DNA of 64,000 bases from Bacillota bacterium (GTDB lineage: Bacteria > Bacillota > Sulfobacillia > JACIYH01), in assembly GCA_030019365.1 (NCBI GenBank), contig JASEFA010000001.1, positions 186,001 through 250,000 of the forward strand, in the 5' to 3' direction. A program made the translations under genes and the position numbers. Shown here one piece after another: positions 63,045-64,000 of the stretch (the first letter of the stretch is position 1; each line of letters opens with the position of its first letter). The notes under the pieces are model-generated. The model ran no database searches and was not told the origin of the DNA. It was given only the letters and a program-made list of their open reading frames with translations.

Positions 63045-64000
63045 GTGACGATAAGGGAGCGCACGCGGCTGTCCCTGCTGATACTCGGAGTGGTGCTGGG
63101 CATCCTGCTCGTGGTCGCGGTTGCCGCCGCATACGTCTACACCGAGTGGCTGTGGTTCAGCCACCTGGGTTACGCCGGGGTGCTCTGGCGGGTGTGGCTC
63201 TCCCGGCTGTGGGTGGGGGCGGGGGTCGGCCTGGTGTATGCCCTCTTGCTGGGAGTGAACCTGTACTGGGCGCAGCGGCAGCGCCACCTGGGGGTTCAGG
63301 AGGCATGGGGGATACCTCCCCTGCCGGCCCGCTTCGGCATGCTGGTGTGGGTGGCCAGTATCGGGGTGGGCTTCATAGCCGGTCTGTCCTCATCGGGGCA
63401 ATGGCCCCTGGTGCTGTCCTACCTGAATCAGGTGGGCTTCCGCCTGGCCGACCCCCTCTTCGGGCGGGATGCGTCCTTCTACGTGTTTTCCCTGCCGTTC
63501 TTGCGGCTGGTGTACACCCTGGCTTCCACCCTGCTGGTGCTCTGCTTTCTGGGGGCTGCCGTCATCTACTTCCTGACCGGAGGGCTGGTGGGGACGGGGG
63601 GTCGCATCTCCATCGGGCGCCAGGCCAGGTGGCACCTGTCCCTCCTGGTGGTGGGATACCTCGGGCTGAAGGCGTGGGGATACTGGCTTGACCGTTACGG
63701 ACTTCTTTTATCGCAGCGGGGCGCGGTGTTCGGGGCCGGGTACGCCGACGTGCACGCGGTGCTGCCCGCCCTCAACGTGCTCACCGGGCTGGCTCTCGCG
63801 GTTGCCGCGGTGGTGGTGTTCACCGCCCGCCTGCGCAATGGGCGTCCCGTCCTGGCGGCCCTGGGTTTGCTCGTGGCCGCTTCCCTGGTGGGGGGGACGA
63901 TTTACCCTGCCGCCGTACAGCAGTTTAGGGTTAACCCCAATGAGCTGGAGAAGGAGAAGCCCTTCATCAGCAATGACATCAAGTTCACCCGCCTGGCCTA
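63045..64000 (+). CDS. UPF0182 membrane protein, 3' partial
   Basis: 318 residues visible; the gene runs off the right edge. UPF0182 proteins are about 900 residues with seven N-terminal membrane segments and a large soluble part. Family marks here: AAAYVYTEWLWFSHLGYAGVLWRVWLSR, DPLFGRDASFYVFSLPFLRLVYT, WHLSLLVVGYLGLKAWGYWLDRYGLLLSQRGAVFGAGYADVHA (first parts), and VQQFRVNPNELEKEKPFI. GTG 63045 follows GAGGAGG. Function unknown. Confidence 0.9.
   Translation, partial: MTIRERTRLSLLILGVVLGILLVVAVAAAYVYTEWLWFSHLGYAGVLWRVWLSRLWVGAGVGLVYALLLGVNLYWAQRQRHLGVQEAWGIPPLPARFGMLVWVASIGVGFIAGLSSSGQWPLVLSYLNQVGFRLADPLFGRDASFYVFSLPFLRLVYTLASTLLVLCFLGAAVIYFLTGGLVGTGGRISIGRQARWHLSLLVVGYLGLKAWGYWLDRYGLLLSQRGAVFGAGYADVHAVLPALNVLTGLALAVAAVVVFTARLRNGRPVLAALGLLVAASLVGGTIYPAAVQQFRVNPNELEKEKPFISNDIKFTRLA

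Overview
The window looks like chromosomal DNA of a high-GC, endospore-forming Bacillota (Firmicute), probably a thermophile. This rests on the gene families present: TepA/YlzJ with a SpoIIIE-type translocase, small CotF-like coat proteins, HutP, yybP-ykoY riboswitches upstream of exporters, and strong GGAGG ribosome binding sites before many GTG/TTG starts. I could not assign a genus.

Region 1 (1-27.3 kb) is one large CRISPR-Cas locus. It opens with the tail of a Cas5-like gene from a type I interference module that lies off the left edge, then cas1, cas2, cas4 and a Csa1-type second Cas4 (a subtype I-A style adaptation set). A leader of about 620 bp follows. Next is a very large array, 165 full 37-bp repeats by my count, with the leader on the left and a truncated repeat at the far right. 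Directly after it is a complete type III-B module: a small double-zinc-knuckle protein, a frameshifted DxTHG CARF-TPR gene, cmr1, cmr2 (cas10, GGDD intact), cmr3, cmr4, cmr5, cmr6, and a CARF protein whose C-terminus looks like a RelE ribonuclease rather than HEPN. The likely logic is that one array feeds both a type I and a type III-B complex. Cas10 would make cyclic oligoadenylate, which would activate the CARF effectors. No cas6 is visible in the window.

Region 2 (27.4-41.6 kb) is ordinary chromosome with small units: a YdjM-like membrane protein, two MFS transporters, a lipoprotein with a Pho-box-like array upstream, an APC permease, a histidine phosphatase, a spore coat protein, an ArsC-like protein lacking its nucleophile and coupled to a class II aldolase-like gene, a zinc-ribbon protein divergent from an Rrf2 regulator, two tandem near-identical CaCA exchangers each with its own promoter and yybP-ykoY (Mn2+) riboswitch, and hutP.

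Region 3 (41.6-47.3 kb, minus strand) carries tepA, ylzJ, a YkvI-like transporter, uppP and an ftsK/spoIIIE translocase. Region 4 (47.4-55.6 kb, plus strand) is a tightly coupled aromatic amino acid operon, aroH-aroF-tyrA-aroA-aroE-aroC-aroKB-aroQ, behind a near-consensus promoter. Region 5 (55.7-64 kb) has two CotF-like proteins, an L,D-transpeptidase, a cobalamin adenosyltransferase, a methyltransferase, hutU, an acyl-CoA dehydrogenase, a TyrR/PrpR-like regulator that has lost GAFTGA, and the start of a UPF0182 membrane protein.
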